From the NCBI GenBank assembly GCA_010092855.1, contig JAADYV010000234.1, positions 1 to 35,102 on the forward strand: a stretch of 35,102 nt of DNA, given 5' to 3'. Origin of the DNA: Chloroflexota bacterium. Its GTDB lineage: Bacteria > Chloroflexota > Anaerolineae > Aggregatilineales > Aggregatilineaceae. Shown here piece by piece: positions 18,473 to 29,130 of this stretch. Every line of letters starts with the position of its first letter. Position 1 is the stretch's first letter. A program made the translations under genes and the position numbers. The notes beneath the pieces were generated by a model. That model had not been told where the DNA came from and ran no database searches. It worked only from the letters and a program-made list of their open reading frames with translations.

Positions 18473-19555
18473 ATGAAAGCTGTTATCTTGTGTGCCGGGA
18501 AAGGTACACGCCTCTACCCTGTGACCCTGACCATGCCCAAACCATTGGTCCCTGTGGCCAATAAACCCCTGCTCACCTACGCTATCGAGACGCTGACCGA
18601 AATGGGCGCAACGGAGATTGGCCTGGTCGTCAATAGCCTGGATTCTCCGATCCGTGAGCGATTGGGCGATGGGCTGCAGACGGTAGGTGTGCCCCTGACC
18701 TATATCGCGCAGGAGAATCCGCAGGGATTGGCACACGCAGTCAAATTATGCGAGCCGTTTGTAGGCAACGAGCCGTTTATTGTGTATCTGGGCGATAATA
18801 TCTTCCAGGACCGGATGCACGCCCTTTATCGGGAATTCCAGGCAACGGGAGCCAGCGCCGCCCTCGCGTTAACCCAGGTGCCCAACCCCAGCGCATTTGG
18901 CATCGCAGAACTGGATGGGGACCAGCGCATCAAACGCCTGGTTGAAAAGCCCAAAGACCCGCCCACCAACCTGGCCATTGCGGGGGTGTATGTCTTCCAA
19001 CCAGACATATTTGACGCCATCAATCACATCAAACCTTCGTGGCGCAATGAGCTTGAGATCACCGATGCCATCCAATATTTGCTGGAACAGGGCAACACTG
19101 TGATCCCCTACGTGGTCGAGGGCTGGTGGATCGATGCCGGGAAGCCGAACGCTATCGTATTGGCGAATCAACTGGTGTTGGAAAACCTACCCTTCTCGCC
19201 AGCCAACAACGACGACGAACGCATCCAGGGCGAGTCGGCAGTGTCGCACCGCGTCGTGTTGGGCGAAGGCAGCCGCATCATCGACAGCGTCATTCGCGGG
19301 CCGGTGATCATCGGCAACAACGTGACCATTCGCAACTCGTATATTGGCCCCTACACGTCGATTGGCGATGACGTGCTGATCGAAAGCAGCGAGATCGAGC
19401 ACAGCATCGTGATGTGCTGCTGCGAAATCTGCAACATCGAGGGCCGCATCGACGCCAGCCTGATCGCGGAAAACGCGCGCGTGGTCCGCGCCACCGCCAA
19501 ACCCATGACACACCGCCTGGTTCTGGCCGAGAACAGCCTGGTGCAACTGCACTAG
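18473..19555 (+). CDS. Sugar-1-phosphate nucleotidyltransferase (paralogue of 4947..6017)
   Basis: MKAVILCAGKGTRLYPVTLTMPKPLVPVANKPLL, YLGDNIF, VEKPKDPPTNLAIAGVYVF, beta-helix C-terminus. Confidence 0.9.
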   Translation: MKAVILCAGKGTRLYPVTLTMPKPLVPVANKPLLTYAIETLTEMGATEIGLVVNSLDSPIRERLGDGLQTVGVPLTYIAQENPQGLAHAVKLCEPFVGNEPFIVYLGDNIFQDRMHALYREFQATGASAALALTQVPNPSAFGIAELDGDQRIKRLVEKPKDPPTNLAIAGVYVFQPDIFDAINHIKPSWRNELEITDAIQYLLEQGNTVIPYVVEGWWIDAGKPNAIVLANQLVLENLPFSPANNDDERIQGESAVSHRVVLGEGSRIIDSVIRGPVIIGNNVTIRNSYIGPYTSIGDDVLIESSEIEHSIVMCCCEICNIEGRIDASLIAENARVVRATAKPMTHRLVLAENSLVQLH

Positions 19556-19590
19556 AGCGCCAGCACCAGCATATCACGCGCAACAAAACA

Positions 19591-19621
19591 CGGGCCTGTC
19601 TCAGCAGAAGCGACAGGCCCG
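19591..19621. terminator. Hairpin between convergent genes, probable bidirectional terminator
   Basis: CGGGCCTGTC-tcagcagaagc-GACAGGCCCG, T-rich on both flanks when read on each strand. Confidence 0.75.
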
Positions 19622-19644
19622 CGTTGTTTTGGGGTCAGCGAGGG

Positions 19645-21600
19645 TTAGATGTCCAGCGTGGCTTTCCGGGCGTGCGTCGTGATGAACCGGCGGCGTGGCG
19701 GAACCTGGCTGCCCATCAACATATCAAAGACCCGGTCGGCTTCTCCGGCGTCTTCGATGGTTACCTGCAACAACGTGCGATGCGCCGGGTCCATGGTGGT
19801 GTCCCACAGTTGGTCCGGGTTCATCTCGCCGAGACCCTTGTAGCGCTGAATCCCTGCTTTTTCCGGGTTGGCCAGATCCTTCAAGATGCGTTCGCGATCT
19901 GCTTCGGTATAAGCGTACTGTTGTTTCTTGCCAGACTTGATCAGGTACAGCGGTGGCTGCGCAATGAACAGGTGGCCGTTCGTGATCAGCGGGGTCATGA
20001 AGCGGAAGAAGAACGTCAGCAGCAGCGTGCGAATGTGCGCGCCGTCCACGTCCGCGTCCGTCATAATGATGATGCGCCCATACCGCAGGCCATCCAGGTT
20101 GAAGTCGTCGCCAATGCCAACACCCAGCGCCGAGATCAGCGCCTTGACTTCGTTGTTGTCCAGAATCTTGTTGAGCCGGGCACGCTCGGTGTTCAGAATC
20201 TTACCGCGCAGGGGCAGGATCGCTTGGAAGTGCCGGTCGCGGCCCTGCTTGGCGCTGCCGCCTGCCGAGTCACCCTCGACGATGTACAGCTCAGAGCGCG
20301 CCGGGTCCTGTTCCGAGCAGTCGGCCAGCTTGCCGGGCAACGTTGTGTTTTCGAGCAGGTTCGCGCCCCGGCGCACCAGGTCGCGCGCTTTTTTGGCCGC
20401 GTCGCGCGCCCGCATCGAGGTCATGCACTGCTCGACAATGCGCTTGGCTTCGCGGTGGTTCACTTCCAGGAACTCCATGAAAGCGTCCGACGTGACCTGC
20501 GACACTGCGCCCTGGACTTCTGGGTTCATGAGCTTGACTTTGGTCTGGCTCTCGAACTGCGGGTCCGGGTGTTTGACGCTGACAATGGCTGTCAGCCCTT
20601 CCAGCGTATCATTGCTGGAGAAGTTGGGATCTTTCTCTTTAAGCAGGCCCGCTTTGCGCGCGTACAGGTTGATCGTGCGCGTGATGGCGGCGCGCAGCCC
20701 GGCCTGGTGACTGCCACCATCCGGCGTGTGGATCGTGTTGGCGAAGTAGAGTTCGGTCGTGGTGGATGAATTCGTGTACTGGAACGCGACTTCCACCCCC
20801 ACTGTGAACGGCTTGCGCCCGTTATCCTCAAACTCGATTTCCAGCTCGCGTTCGGCGAAGATCGGGTCGTGGAGTTGGGTGCGGTTGCGGTTCAGGTAGC
20901 GCACGAACGAGCGAATCCCGCCTTCGAAGTAGAAGGTCATTTCTTTCGGGAAAGGCTGCACTCGCTCATCGCGCAGCGTGATGCTGATGCCGCGCGCCAC
21001 AAACGCCATCTCGCGGAAGCGCTGCGCCAGCGTATTGAAGTTGAAATCCAGCTCTTCCATGATCGTGGCATCCGGCTTAAACGTGATGCGGGTGCCGGTC
21101 GGTTCGTGCGGTTCCAGGTCGCGGATGATTTCCACCTCGGTCTGCGGGATGCCGATACGGTATTCCTGGCGGTGGACCTTGCCATCGCGCCAGACCTCGG
21201 CTTCCATCCATTCCGACAGCGCGTTCACCGCCGAAACACCAACGCCATGCAGACCACCGGACACCTTATAGGCGGACTCATCAAACTTGCCACCTGCGTG
21301 CAAAACCGTCATGACGACCTGCAACGTTGAAACGCCTTCGTCGGGGTGAATGCCGACCGGGATGCCGCCGCCATTGTCAGCCACCGATACCGAGCCATCT
21401 TCCAGCAGTGTGATCTCAATGTAGTCGCAGCGCCCGGCCAGCGCTTCATCGACAGAGTTATCTACCACTTCGTAGATCAGGTGATGCAGCGCGCGAATAT
21501 CCGTGCCGCCCACGTACATGCCGGGACGCATTCGGACTGCTTCCAGGCCCTTCAGTACCCGTACACTTTGTTCTGTTTGTCGTGCTATTTGCTCCGCCAC
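19645..21600 (-). CDS. gyrB: DNA gyrase subunit B
   Basis: [100 protein letters not shown] start at 21600 with GGAGG upstream. Confidence 0.95.
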   Translation of the reverse strand: MAEQIARQTEQSVRVLKGLEAVRMRPGMYVGGTDIRALHHLIYEVVDNSVDEALAGRCDYIEITLLEDGSVSVADNGGGIPVGIHPDEGVSTLQVVMTVLHAGGKFDESAYKVSGGLHGVGVSAVNALSEWMEAEVWRDGKVHRQEYRIGIPQTEVEIIRDLEPHEPTGTRITFKPDATIMEELDFNFNTLAQRFREMAFVARGISITLRDERVQPFPKEMTFYFEGGIRSFVRYLNRNRTQLHDPIFAERELEIEFEDNGRKPFTVGVEVAFQYTNSSTTTELYFANTIHTPDGGSHQAGLRAAITRTINLYARKAGLLKEKDPNFSSNDTLEGLTAIVSVKHPDPQFESQTKVKLMNPEVQGAVSQVTSDAFMEFLEVNHREAKRIVEQCMTSMRARDAAKKARDLVRRGANLLENTTLPGKLADCSEQDPARSELYIVEGDSAGGSAKQGRDRHFQAILPLRGKILNTERARLNKILDNNEVKALISALGVGIGDDFNLDGLRYGRIIIMTDADVDGAHIRTLLLTFFFRFMTPLITNGHLFIAQPPLYLIKSGKKQQYAYTEADRERILKDLANPEKAGIQRYKGLGEMNPDQLWDTTMDPAHRTLLQVTIEDAGEADRVFDMLMGSQVPPRRRFITTHARKATLDI

Positions 21601-21885
21601 TGAGAAGCCTCCTACAGTTCTACCGACACACACCACCTATTATGCCAACCGAATCGAGCACAAATAAAACAAAGGCCATAACCAGGGATGACCATAAAAC
21701 ACTGGTGGGGATTGTCAATTCTCTGGCAATGCTGAGGTCAAACTGGCCGTCTGTCTGGTTGGTAACATCCCACTTACAAAGCCGGAAAAGAACGAATGTT
21801 CGCCCTTTTTTATGATTATAAATCATTTCCGAAAAACGGCCAATTTCCTCTTAAATTATACCTCAGGAGGGGCGTTCGAGCAAAG

Positions 21886-21913
21886 TTGACCCTGTTCCTA
21901 TGGCTGGTACAAT
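21886..21913 (+). promoter_or_regulatory. Sigma-70-like promoter immediately upstream of the DUF62 gene
   Basis: TTGACC, 16 nt spacer, TACAAT ending 7 nt before the ATG at 21921. Confidence 0.6.
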
Positions 21914-21920
21914 CGGGTGC

Positions 21921-22769
21921 ATGAACAAACCATCAATCATTGCCGTCTTAACGGATTTTGGGCTGTCGGATGCTTATGTGGGCACGATGAAGGGCATTGT
22001 GCTGTCGCTGTGCCCCACTGCGCGTATTGTTGACCTGACGCACGACATCCGTCCCCAAAACGTCAAACAGGCGGCATACGTGCTGCTGACCGCGTACCGG
22101 TTCTTCCCGCCGGGGACGGTGTTCCTGGTTGTGGTTGATCCCGGCGTCGGCACCCAGCGCAAGCCCATTGCAGTGCAGACAGATCGCGGGTTGTTTGTTG
22201 CGCCGGATAATGGCGTGCTGAGTTACGTGCTGTCCGTTGTGGAGCTTCAAGCCGCTGTCGTGCTGGATAACTCGGACTACCATCTGCCGGACGTCAGCGC
22301 AACGTTTCATGGCCGCGATCTCTTTAGCCCGGTAGCCGCACACCTGGCCAACGGCATGCGGCTCGAATCGTTGGGATCAGCGCTGGACCAGCTCAAGCAC
22401 CTGCCTGAACCCCTCCTGGAAGTCGCCTTGCCGGATATTCGCGGCGAAGTGCTGCACACCGACCATTTTGGCAACATCATTACCAGCATTGGGCACCTGC
22501 GCTGGATAGGCGCCGACCGGCTGCAATTGATTCCGGAGTTTGGCCCCGACCAGGCGGCCTGCTACGAATTGGACGCAGCGGCCTGCCGGGTGACCGTTGG
22601 CAGCCACACCCTGCACCGCATTCGCACTACCTACGGCGCAGTGCCGGTGCAGCGCCTGACGTCCCTGGTGGGCAGTTCGGGGCAGCTTGAGATCGGCATG
22701 AACCGGGGCAAGGCGGCACGTACCCTGGCCGTTTCCATCGGCGATTCAATTACGCTCCATACGGGGTAG
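21921..22769 (+). CDS. SAM hydroxide adenosyltransferase (DUF62 family)
   Basis: VLTDFGLSDAYVGTMKGIVLSL, DLTHDIRPQNVKQAAYVL, VVDPGVGTQRKPIAV, PDNGVLS, HGRDLFSPVAAHL. Confidence 0.92.
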   Translation: MNKPSIIAVLTDFGLSDAYVGTMKGIVLSLCPTARIVDLTHDIRPQNVKQAAYVLLTAYRFFPPGTVFLVVVDPGVGTQRKPIAVQTDRGLFVAPDNGVLSYVLSVVELQAAVVLDNSDYHLPDVSATFHGRDLFSPVAAHLANGMRLESLGSALDQLKHLPEPLLEVALPDIRGEVLHTDHFGNIITSIGHLRWIGADRLQLIPEFGPDQAACYELDAAACRVTVGSHTLHRIRTTYGAVPVQRLTSLVGSSGQLEIGMNRGKAARTLAVSIGDSITLHTG

Positions 22770-22810
22770 TTGACGAATATAGACGCGCTGGTAGAGGAGA
22801 AAAGACTTAG

Positions 22811-24115
22811 ATGTGGGAACAATTTGTGATCGAAGGCAACCATAAGCTGCACGGCGAGGTGACGGTCAGCGGCAACAAAAACGCCGCACTGAAGATGCTG
22901 CCCGCCTGTTTGCTGACTGAAGAACCGGTGGTGCTGCACAACGTACCCGATATCGCCGACGTGCGGGTCACGTTTGATCTACTGCGCAACCTCGGCGCGG
23001 AAGTTGAGTTTCTTGGTGATCACCGGGTACGGGTTCATGCCAGCGATATCTCGACCTTTGCGCTGGATCGCGAATTGTCCCAAAAAACGCGGGCGTCGAT
23101 TGTATTCGCTGGTCCGATGCTGGCGCGCTTTGGCCAACTGGAACTCCCTCCGCCCGGCGGTGATGTAATCGGGCGGCGGCGGCTGGATACGCACGTCCTG
23201 GCGCTGCGCAAGCTGGGAGCAACCATCGACTTCAACGATACGTTTCAGATGCAGGCCGACGGGTTGCGCGGCGCGGATATTCTGTTGGACGAGGCCAGCG
23301 TGACTGCGACGGAAAACACCGTGATGGCGGCAACGCTGGCCCAGGGAACAACCATCATCCGCAACGCCGCATCTGAGCCGCACGTGCAAAACCTGTGCCA
23401 CATGTTGAACGGCATGGGGGCGCAGATTTCCGGCATCGGCACCAACTGCCTGACGGTGGAGGGCGTCGAGTGGCTGCGGGGCGGCGAGTTTCGTGTCGAG
23501 GCGGATTACCTGGAAGTGGTCAGCTTCATCGGCGCGGCAGTTGTCACGGGCGGCGAAATCCGCATCCGCGAAGCCGATCCTCACTATCTCGATATGGCCG
23601 CGCTGGTCTTTCACAAACTAGGCGTGACCTGGGACGTGGACGGAAACGACATTCTCGTCCCGCGCGGGCAACCGCTGGTCATCGAGCGCGACCTGGGCAA
23701 CCAGATTCCAGAGATCAAGGCCCAACCCTGGCCCGCCTTTCCATCGGACCTGATGAGTATTGCGCTCACGGTCGCTACCCAGTCGGCAGGGGCGGTGTTG
23801 TTTCATGAGTGGATGTACAACAGCCGATTTTTCTTCACGGACAAGCTGAGCAGCATGGGCGCGCGCATCTTCCTGTGCGATCCGCATCGCGCGGTAGTGC
23901 ACGGCCCGACGGTGCTTCATTCTGTGCCCAACATCAGCAGCCCGGATATCCGTGCGGGGATGTCGCTGCTGCTGGCGGCGCTGTGTGCACGCGGCACAAC
24001 CACGATTCGCAATATCGGCCAGATTGATCGCGGCTATGAACGGGTCGAGGAGAAATTGCGCGGTTTGGGCGCGCAAATCTGGCGAGAAACGTTCGAGGAC
24101 AATCCAACGGGGTGA
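22811..24115 (+). CDS. murA: UDP-N-acetylglucosamine 1-carboxyvinyltransferase, Asp-type active site
   Basis: EPSP-synthase fold motifs GNKNAALKMLPACLL, ATENTVMAATLAQGTTIIRNAASEPHVQNLCHML, FPSDLM; active-site loop PPPGGDVIGRRRLDTH. Confidence 0.92.
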   Translation: MWEQFVIEGNHKLHGEVTVSGNKNAALKMLPACLLTEEPVVLHNVPDIADVRVTFDLLRNLGAEVEFLGDHRVRVHASDISTFALDRELSQKTRASIVFAGPMLARFGQLELPPPGGDVIGRRRLDTHVLALRKLGATIDFNDTFQMQADGLRGADILLDEASVTATENTVMAATLAQGTTIIRNAASEPHVQNLCHMLNGMGAQISGIGTNCLTVEGVEWLRGGEFRVEADYLEVVSFIGAAVVTGGEIRIREADPHYLDMAALVFHKLGVTWDVDGNDILVPRGQPLVIERDLGNQIPEIKAQPWPAFPSDLMSIALTVATQSAGAVLFHEWMYNSRFFFTDKLSSMGARIFLCDPHRAVVHGPTVLHSVPNISSPDIRAGMSLLLAALCARGTTTIRNIGQIDRGYERVEEKLRGLGAQIWRETFEDNPTG

Positions 24116-24134
24116 CGGGAATTCCATCACCCCG
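24108..24134 (+). terminator. Hairpin overlapping the murA stop codon
   Basis: CGGGGTGA-cgggaattcca-TCACCCCG; no clear T-run. Confidence 0.4.
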
Positions 24135-24162
24135 CGATGCTAACCAGCTTTAGCTAATCTGC

Positions 24163-25095
24163 TTAATCATCACACCGGAACAAAACGTCGCCCAACCCCA
24201 GCAAATAATCGAAAGCGCTGAGCGCGGCTTTTTCGCCATCCCCCAGGCCCATCAACACCTGGTAGGCGCTGGCATCCGTGACATCACCGGCGGCGAAGAT
24301 TCCGCGTTTGCTGGTGCAGTTACGCGCATCCACTTTGATGAACCCACACCCGTCCACATCGACCATGTCCAGCACCAGGTCGGAATTGGGGATCAACTGC
24401 TTTTCGATGAAAATGACATCGGTGGGGATTTCTTCTTGCTGGCCATTAGCGTCTTCGAGCACAATGGAACGCGCAAATGTGTCGCCTTTGACCTCGACCG
24501 CGCGGGTGTGTCGCTTGACGACCACATTCCTGGCCGATAGCACGTTTTGCCCCACCGCCGTATTCAAGTCGCCATCCCCCTGTGCTACCAGAATCACCTG
24601 GGTGGCGATACGACTCAGTTCCGCGACGGCGCGCAACGCCAGCACCTCGTCCCCAATCACGACTACGTTGCGGTCGACTGTCAGCGGGGCATAGGTCATG
24701 GCGCTGTAGCACAAGCCCTTCAGCTCGAACTCATCTTCGCCGGGAATGTTCAGACGTTCGCCAACTGCGCCCATCGCCAGGATGATCGTCTGGGTTTCGT
24801 AGGTTTTGCCGTCCGCGACATGAATGCGGAAGCCGCCCTCGATCTCCTCGATTTGGGTAACCAGCGCCCGCACCCGCATGAATTCCAGGTAGTCGAGCTG
24901 GGTGCGGAAGCGTTTAATTGTTTCGATGCCAATGGCGACCTGATAGTCTTCCACCCAGGGGAGCTGGAGGTGGCGTTTTGTGCGCCCGCCCAGCCCTTTG
25001 GAGATGAACAAGGCGTCCATGCGCTTGCGGACGGCGTAGGCGGCGGCGGCCAGGCCCGCCGGACCACCACCGATAATAATAAGTTCGTGCATCAT
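24163..25095 (-). CDS. Thioredoxin-reductase-like FAD-dependent oxidoreductase lacking the CxxC motif
   Basis: IIGGGPAGLAAAAYAVRKR (FAD), GIFAAGDVTDASAYQVLMGLGDGEKAAL. YSAMTY replaces the YCATCD region. Confidence 0.85.
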   Translation of the reverse strand: MMHELIIIGGGPAGLAAAAYAVRKRMDALFISKGLGGRTKRHLQLPWVEDYQVAIGIETIKRFRTQLDYLEFMRVRALVTQIEEIEGGFRIHVADGKTYETQTIILAMGAVGERLNIPGEDEFELKGLCYSAMTYAPLTVDRNVVVIGDEVLALRAVAELSRIATQVILVAQGDGDLNTAVGQNVLSARNVVVKRHTRAVEVKGDTFARSIVLEDANGQQEEIPTDVIFIEKQLIPNSDLVLDMVDVDGCGFIKVDARNCTSKRGIFAAGDVTDASAYQVLMGLGDGEKAALSAFDYLLGLGDVLFRCDD

Positions 25096-25120
25096 AATTC
25101 TCTATATTCCTCTCTGTAGG

Positions 25121-26494
25121 TTATTCTTCGTCGGATTCAGGCGCAGCGGGAATCAAGCCGTCGCGCATCATGATCTCGGTAGCCTCGCGGGATGCCTTGA
25201 TCATCTCGGTGGCGCGTTGATATTCGTCTTCATAGGTGATCGGCTCTGGCAGTTGGGTGAGACCCTGTTCCTGGGCTTTCATGGCGACCACGGCAGCCAG
25301 GTGTGGGAAAAGCTGCCATTCGGTCATGGGTGGCAGGATGTAGTCTGGCGACAGCCCCTTTTCTTCCGCAGTTTCGGCCAGCGCAACGGAGGCTGCAATC
25401 GCCATTTCGTCGGTAATGGTAGTCGCACGCACGTCCAGCGTACCCCGGAAGATGCCAGGAAAACACAGCGAGTTGTTGACCTGGTTCGCAAAGTCCGAAC
25501 GTCCGGTGGCCATGACGACGGCTCCGGCTTCTTTGGCTTCCCAGGGCCAGATTTCGGGGATTGGGTTGGCCCCGGCGAACACGATGGCGTCTTTGGCCAT
25601 GGTCTTGACCCACTCCGGTTTGATGACGCCCGGTCCTGGGGTTGAGAAGGCGATCACTGCGTCAGCGCCCCTAAGCGCTTCCTCAACACCACCTTCGATT
25701 TCCTCCCCATTGGTGAACTGACACAGGTACCACTGCTGCACAAATTCCGAGCGGCGCATATAAATATCGCGGCGGTGCTTGCCCAGGATGCCGTTGATGT
25801 CGACCATCACGCAGTTGGATGGGTCTACGCCGTAAGCAAAGATCAGGCGCGAACAGGCGACGTTAGCCGCTCCCGCCCCAATGAACGCGATGCGCATATC
25901 CTTGAGCGACTTGCCAACCACCTTAGCCGCGTTGATCAGCCCAGCCAACACCACGCTTGCGGTACCTTGCTGGTCATCATGCCAGATTGGGATTTCGGCG
26001 TGTTCGCGCAGGGTATCCAGGATGCGGAAACATTTGGGCTGCGCGATGTCTTCCAGATTCACGCCGCCAAACGCGGGTTGCAGCATGAGCACGGTGCGGA
26101 TGATCTCATCCGGGTCTTTAGTGTCCAGCGTGATAGGTACCGCATCCACCCCGCCCAGGTATTTATAGAGCAATGCCTTGCCTTCCATGACAGGCAAACC
26201 GGCTTTGGGGCCGATATCGCCCAGGCCTAGCACGCGCGTGCCGTCGGATATGACTGCGACGGTGTTCCACTTGCTGGTATATTCGTAGACTAGGCCGGGG
26301 TCTTCGGCGATGGCGCGGCAGGGGGCCGCCACGCCGGGTGTATACCAGATGGCGAAATCTCCCAGTCCGCGGACTGGGCAGCGCAGCGCGGTTTGTGTTT
26401 TTCCGCGGTAGTAGTGGTGCAGGCGCATGGCGTCAGCCGCCGGTTTTTTTGCGCGTGCTAGGAGTTCTTCTTTGGTAATTGTCTCATCAACCAT
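25121..26494 (-). CDS. NAD(P)-dependent malic enzyme
   Basis: [77 protein letters not shown]. Start at [11 protein letters not shown]. Confidence 0.92.
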   Translation of the reverse strand: MVDETITKEELLARAKKPAADAMRLHHYYRGKTQTALRCPVRGLGDFAIWYTPGVAAPCRAIAEDPGLVYEYTSKWNTVAVISDGTRVLGLGDIGPKAGLPVMEGKALLYKYLGGVDAVPITLDTKDPDEIIRTVLMLQPAFGGVNLEDIAQPKCFRILDTLREHAEIPIWHDDQQGTASVVLAGLINAAKVVGKSLKDMRIAFIGAGAANVACSRLIFAYGVDPSNCVMVDINGILGKHRRDIYMRRSEFVQQWYLCQFTNGEEIEGGVEEALRGADAVIAFSTPGPGVIKPEWVKTMAKDAIVFAGANPIPEIWPWEAKEAGAVVMATGRSDFANQVNNSLCFPGIFRGTLDVRATTITDEMAIAASVALAETAEEKGLSPDYILPPMTEWQLFPHLAAVVAMKAQEQGLTQLPEPITYEDEYQRATEMIKASREATEIMMRDGLIPAAPESDEE

Positions 26495-26754
26495 ATATTT
26501 CGATCTCCGCTGTAGGCTAAATAAACTATTTGAACACCAGGTAAAAGCTCCTGGCGCAAAAAACAAAAAACACTCGGTCGGATTGTGTTGGTAAATGGTT
26601 CTTCCATTATATAGGAAGAAAACACTCCGTACCGGGTACCGTTGAGCAATCGGGTACTTCTGATTACTGGAGCTATTAACGTGCGAGTGGGAGTTACAAA
26701 GCCGGTGCTCGCATGGGCTCTGTGTAAACGAATGCAAGCCGCGGGACAAGTGGA

Positions 26755-26782
26755 GACCGAGGTGGGGACACCCACCCCGGCC
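26755..26782 (-). terminator. Hairpin after WD40 gene 1
   Basis: Minus strand GGCCGGGGTGGG-tgtc-CCCACCTCGGTC: 12 bp, two G-U wobbles that only pair on the minus-strand RNA. Confidence 0.6.
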
Positions 26783-26798
26783 TGTCAGCAATGTGAGG

Positions 26799-29030
26799 TT
26801 ATTGCAGTTCGATGGAGGCGATGATGGGCTGGATGACTGCGTACTGGTCTTCGACTTCGTCCGGATGCGCGAAGAGCAGCACCGCGCCGACATAGGTGCC
26901 GCCAGGATTGAACATGATCAGGCGTTTGCCCTCGCCGACATAATCCACGTAGGCTACATCGATTGGTCCAATTGCGTCTGGCCGGACGTTGCTAAAGATC
27001 GTGTCCGGGTTACCTTCCCGAAAACCCTCGTCCAGAACAGCATTCAGCATGATAACCGGGGATTCGGGCGTCATGCCGAAGTCGATGAAGAAGATTTTGA
27101 CACCCCACTGGCCGCGATTTTCCTCCTCCCCCTCTACGGAGATATTAAGCGCAGGCCATATCCAGCCGGCTGGCGAGGTGCCAAATGTGACGCTGTTGCC
27201 TTCCTCGTTGGGCAGCGGTTCCAGTTCGAGATCGGCTGGATAGTCAAAGCTGAACATGGTGGTGCTGAAGGGGATTGTTTCGCCGCCAGCGATGGGGTCC
27301 TCTGGTTCTGTGGGTTCTTCAGGCTCTATTGGTGCTTCATCCGCGAGCGGTCCGGTTTCCACGAGCAGGATGTATTCACCGCCTGAAACACTTAGAAAAC
27401 TGTCGACAACAATCGAGTAGACGCCTGTTTCCGGCAGCGTGACGATGATTTGTGAAGCAAGACCGGGCACATCTTCGCCATCATCGTTGAACGCGATTTC
27501 TTCTCCGTCGAGCAGCAGGGTGAGGGTGGTGTCCCACTCGGCAACGGTGGTCAGCGTCAACAGTTCGCCCGCCTGCCCTGTGTAAGACCATGTCTGCGAC
27601 TCACCGGGCGTGGTTTCACCCTGGTTTTCACCGATCATGGCCACCGGGATTCCTGATTCGGCAGACGGTTCTGGGGCTGACTCTAGTGAGGGCCCAGTCG
27701 CTTCGCCACCTTCGGCAGCCTCTGGCAGGCCCCACAGTCGCACGGTGTCGTCGTCAGCGCCGGAGGCAAGTAGAGAGCCATCGGGCGACCAAGCGACCCC
27801 GTACACCCAGTTGGTGTGTGTGTCCAACACAGCGAGTTCTTCGCCACTCTCCGCGTTCCACAACCGCACCGTCTCATCTTCCGAAGCGGAAGCCAGCAGT
27901 GTGCCGTCCGGTGACCAGGCGACATCGAAGACGACATTGGTATGGCCCTGCACCGTGACGATCTCGGTGCCCGTAGCGGCATCCCAGACGCGGACGGTGG
28001 TGTCTGCCGAGGCAGAGGCCAGTCTTGTGCCGTCGGGCGACCACTTCACCGAGTAGACCCGTCCGTCATGACCTTCGAACAAAGCGAGTGGTTCACCGCT
28101 CGCTGCGTCCCACAGCCGCACGGTGTTATCGTCCGCGGCAGTTGCCAGGCGCGCGCCATCCGGCGACCAGGCGACCTTCAGAATACCGGCAGTGTGACCT
28201 TCTAACACGGCAAGGGCTGTGCCACTGGCTGCATCCCAGAGGCGCACCGTATGGCTGGTCGTGAACTCGAAATCGGTGGAGGCCAATCGTGTGCCGTCCG
28301 GTGACCAGACGACCGATGTAACGCTATAGGGATGTCCTTCCAGAACAACGCGCTGGGTGCCGCTGGCCACATCCCACACGCGCACCGTTTGATCAGCCGA
28401 AGAGGATGCCAATTGTGTTCCATCGGGCGACCAGGCTACGCCAGATACTGAGGCGGTGTGGCCTTCGAAGACAGTGATTTGCTCCCCGGTGGCTGTATCC
28501 CAGACCCGCACAGTTTGATCACCTGAGGCAGATGCCAACCGTGTGCCGTCGGGTGACCACGCTACCTCTCGTATCCAGGCGGTATGGCCTGTGAGCACGT
28601 TTAGTTCCTGGACCTGACTGGCGTTGGAGATGGAAATCATTGTATTTTCGGTAACAGGGGCCGGGGCTGTTTCGCTTCCTCCAACGGTGCCATTGCAGCT
28701 ATCAATCAACGTGCGCGCGCTGCTCAACAGGGTGGAAGCTGCCGGAGCGTCTGGGGCAATGGCGGCCTGGTCGATCAGGTTTCTGGCTCCTGGCAATGTG
28801 TTGCACGTTGCTTGCAGGTCGGGCGTGAGCAGCGCACTCGCGCCGAAAAGGAGGGATTGGGCGGTGGCCAGGTCGCCCCCATCGAGCGCAATCTGGGCCT
28901 GGTCCAGCAAAGTGTTTACGGCGGTGAATTCGTCGTCGCCCTGCGCAGCTACACCGCTGACCGCTGCCAGCAGACCACTCACCAGCACAGTCACCGACGC
29001 AAACACCAGCATCAAGCGTATAATTTTCAC
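26799..29030 (-). CDS. Exported WD40 protein 1 (7 WD repeats, PPC-like domain, conserved C-terminal domain)
   Basis: GTG start with GGAG upstream; signal peptide; seven 'HTxxVxxVxWSPDGTxLASxSxDxTVRVWD' repeats; PPC-like GQAGELLTLTTVAEWDTTLTLLLDGEEIAFNDDGED. Confidence 0.92.
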   Translation of the reverse strand: MKIIRLMLVFASVTVLVSGLLAAVSGVAAQGDDEFTAVNTLLDQAQIALDGGDLATAQSLLFGASALLTPDLQATCNTLPGARNLIDQAAIAPDAPAASTLLSSARTLIDSCNGTVGGSETAPAPVTENTMISISNASQVQELNVLTGHTAWIREVAWSPDGTRLASASGDQTVRVWDTATGEQITVFEGHTASVSGVAWSPDGTQLASSSADQTVRVWDVASGTQRVVLEGHPYSVTSVVWSPDGTRLASTDFEFTTSHTVRLWDAASGTALAVLEGHTAGILKVAWSPDGARLATAADDNTVRLWDAASGEPLALFEGHDGRVYSVKWSPDGTRLASASADTTVRVWDAATGTEIVTVQGHTNVVFDVAWSPDGTLLASASEDETVRLWNAESGEELAVLDTHTNWVYGVAWSPDGSLLASGADDDTVRLWGLPEAAEGGEATGPSLESAPEPSAESGIPVAMIGENQGETTPGESQTWSYTGQAGELLTLTTVAEWDTTLTLLLDGEEIAFNDDGEDVPGLASQIIVTLPETGVYSIVVDSFLSVSGGEYILLVETGPLADEAPIEPEEPTEPEDPIAGGETIPFSTTMFSFDYPADLELEPLPNEEGNSVTFGTSPAGWIWPALNISVEGEEENRGQWGVKIFFIDFGMTPESPVIMLNAVLDEGFREGNPDTIFSNVRPDAIGPIDVAYVDYVGEGKRLIMFNPGGTYVGAVLLFAHPDEVEDQYAVIQPIIASIELQ
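27720..28620 (-). repeat. WD40-encoding tandem repeats of gene 1 (about 126 nt period, 7 units)
   Basis: Recurrent WSPDGTRLAS...TVRVWDAASG units visible in protein and DNA. Confidence 0.85.
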
Positions 29031-29074
29031 GTGATTCTCCTGTAACTACTGTGTAGAACAGCGAAATCTTTGTT

Positions 29075-29096
29075 GGGGTTGGGCAGTACCTACCCC
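29075..29096 (-). terminator. Imperfect hairpin after WD40 gene 2
   Basis: Minus strand GGGGTAGG-tactg-CCCAACCCC. Confidence 0.35.
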
Positions 29097-29130
29097 GCTC
29101 TACCACAATCTGTGTTCCGCCATCTCAGCG

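Noticed and set aside
19414-20769. 451-aa plus-strand ORF opposite gyrB
   Set aside because: Antisense of a well-supported gyrB, Arg/Gln-rich composition, no recognisable domain; high-GC artefact.
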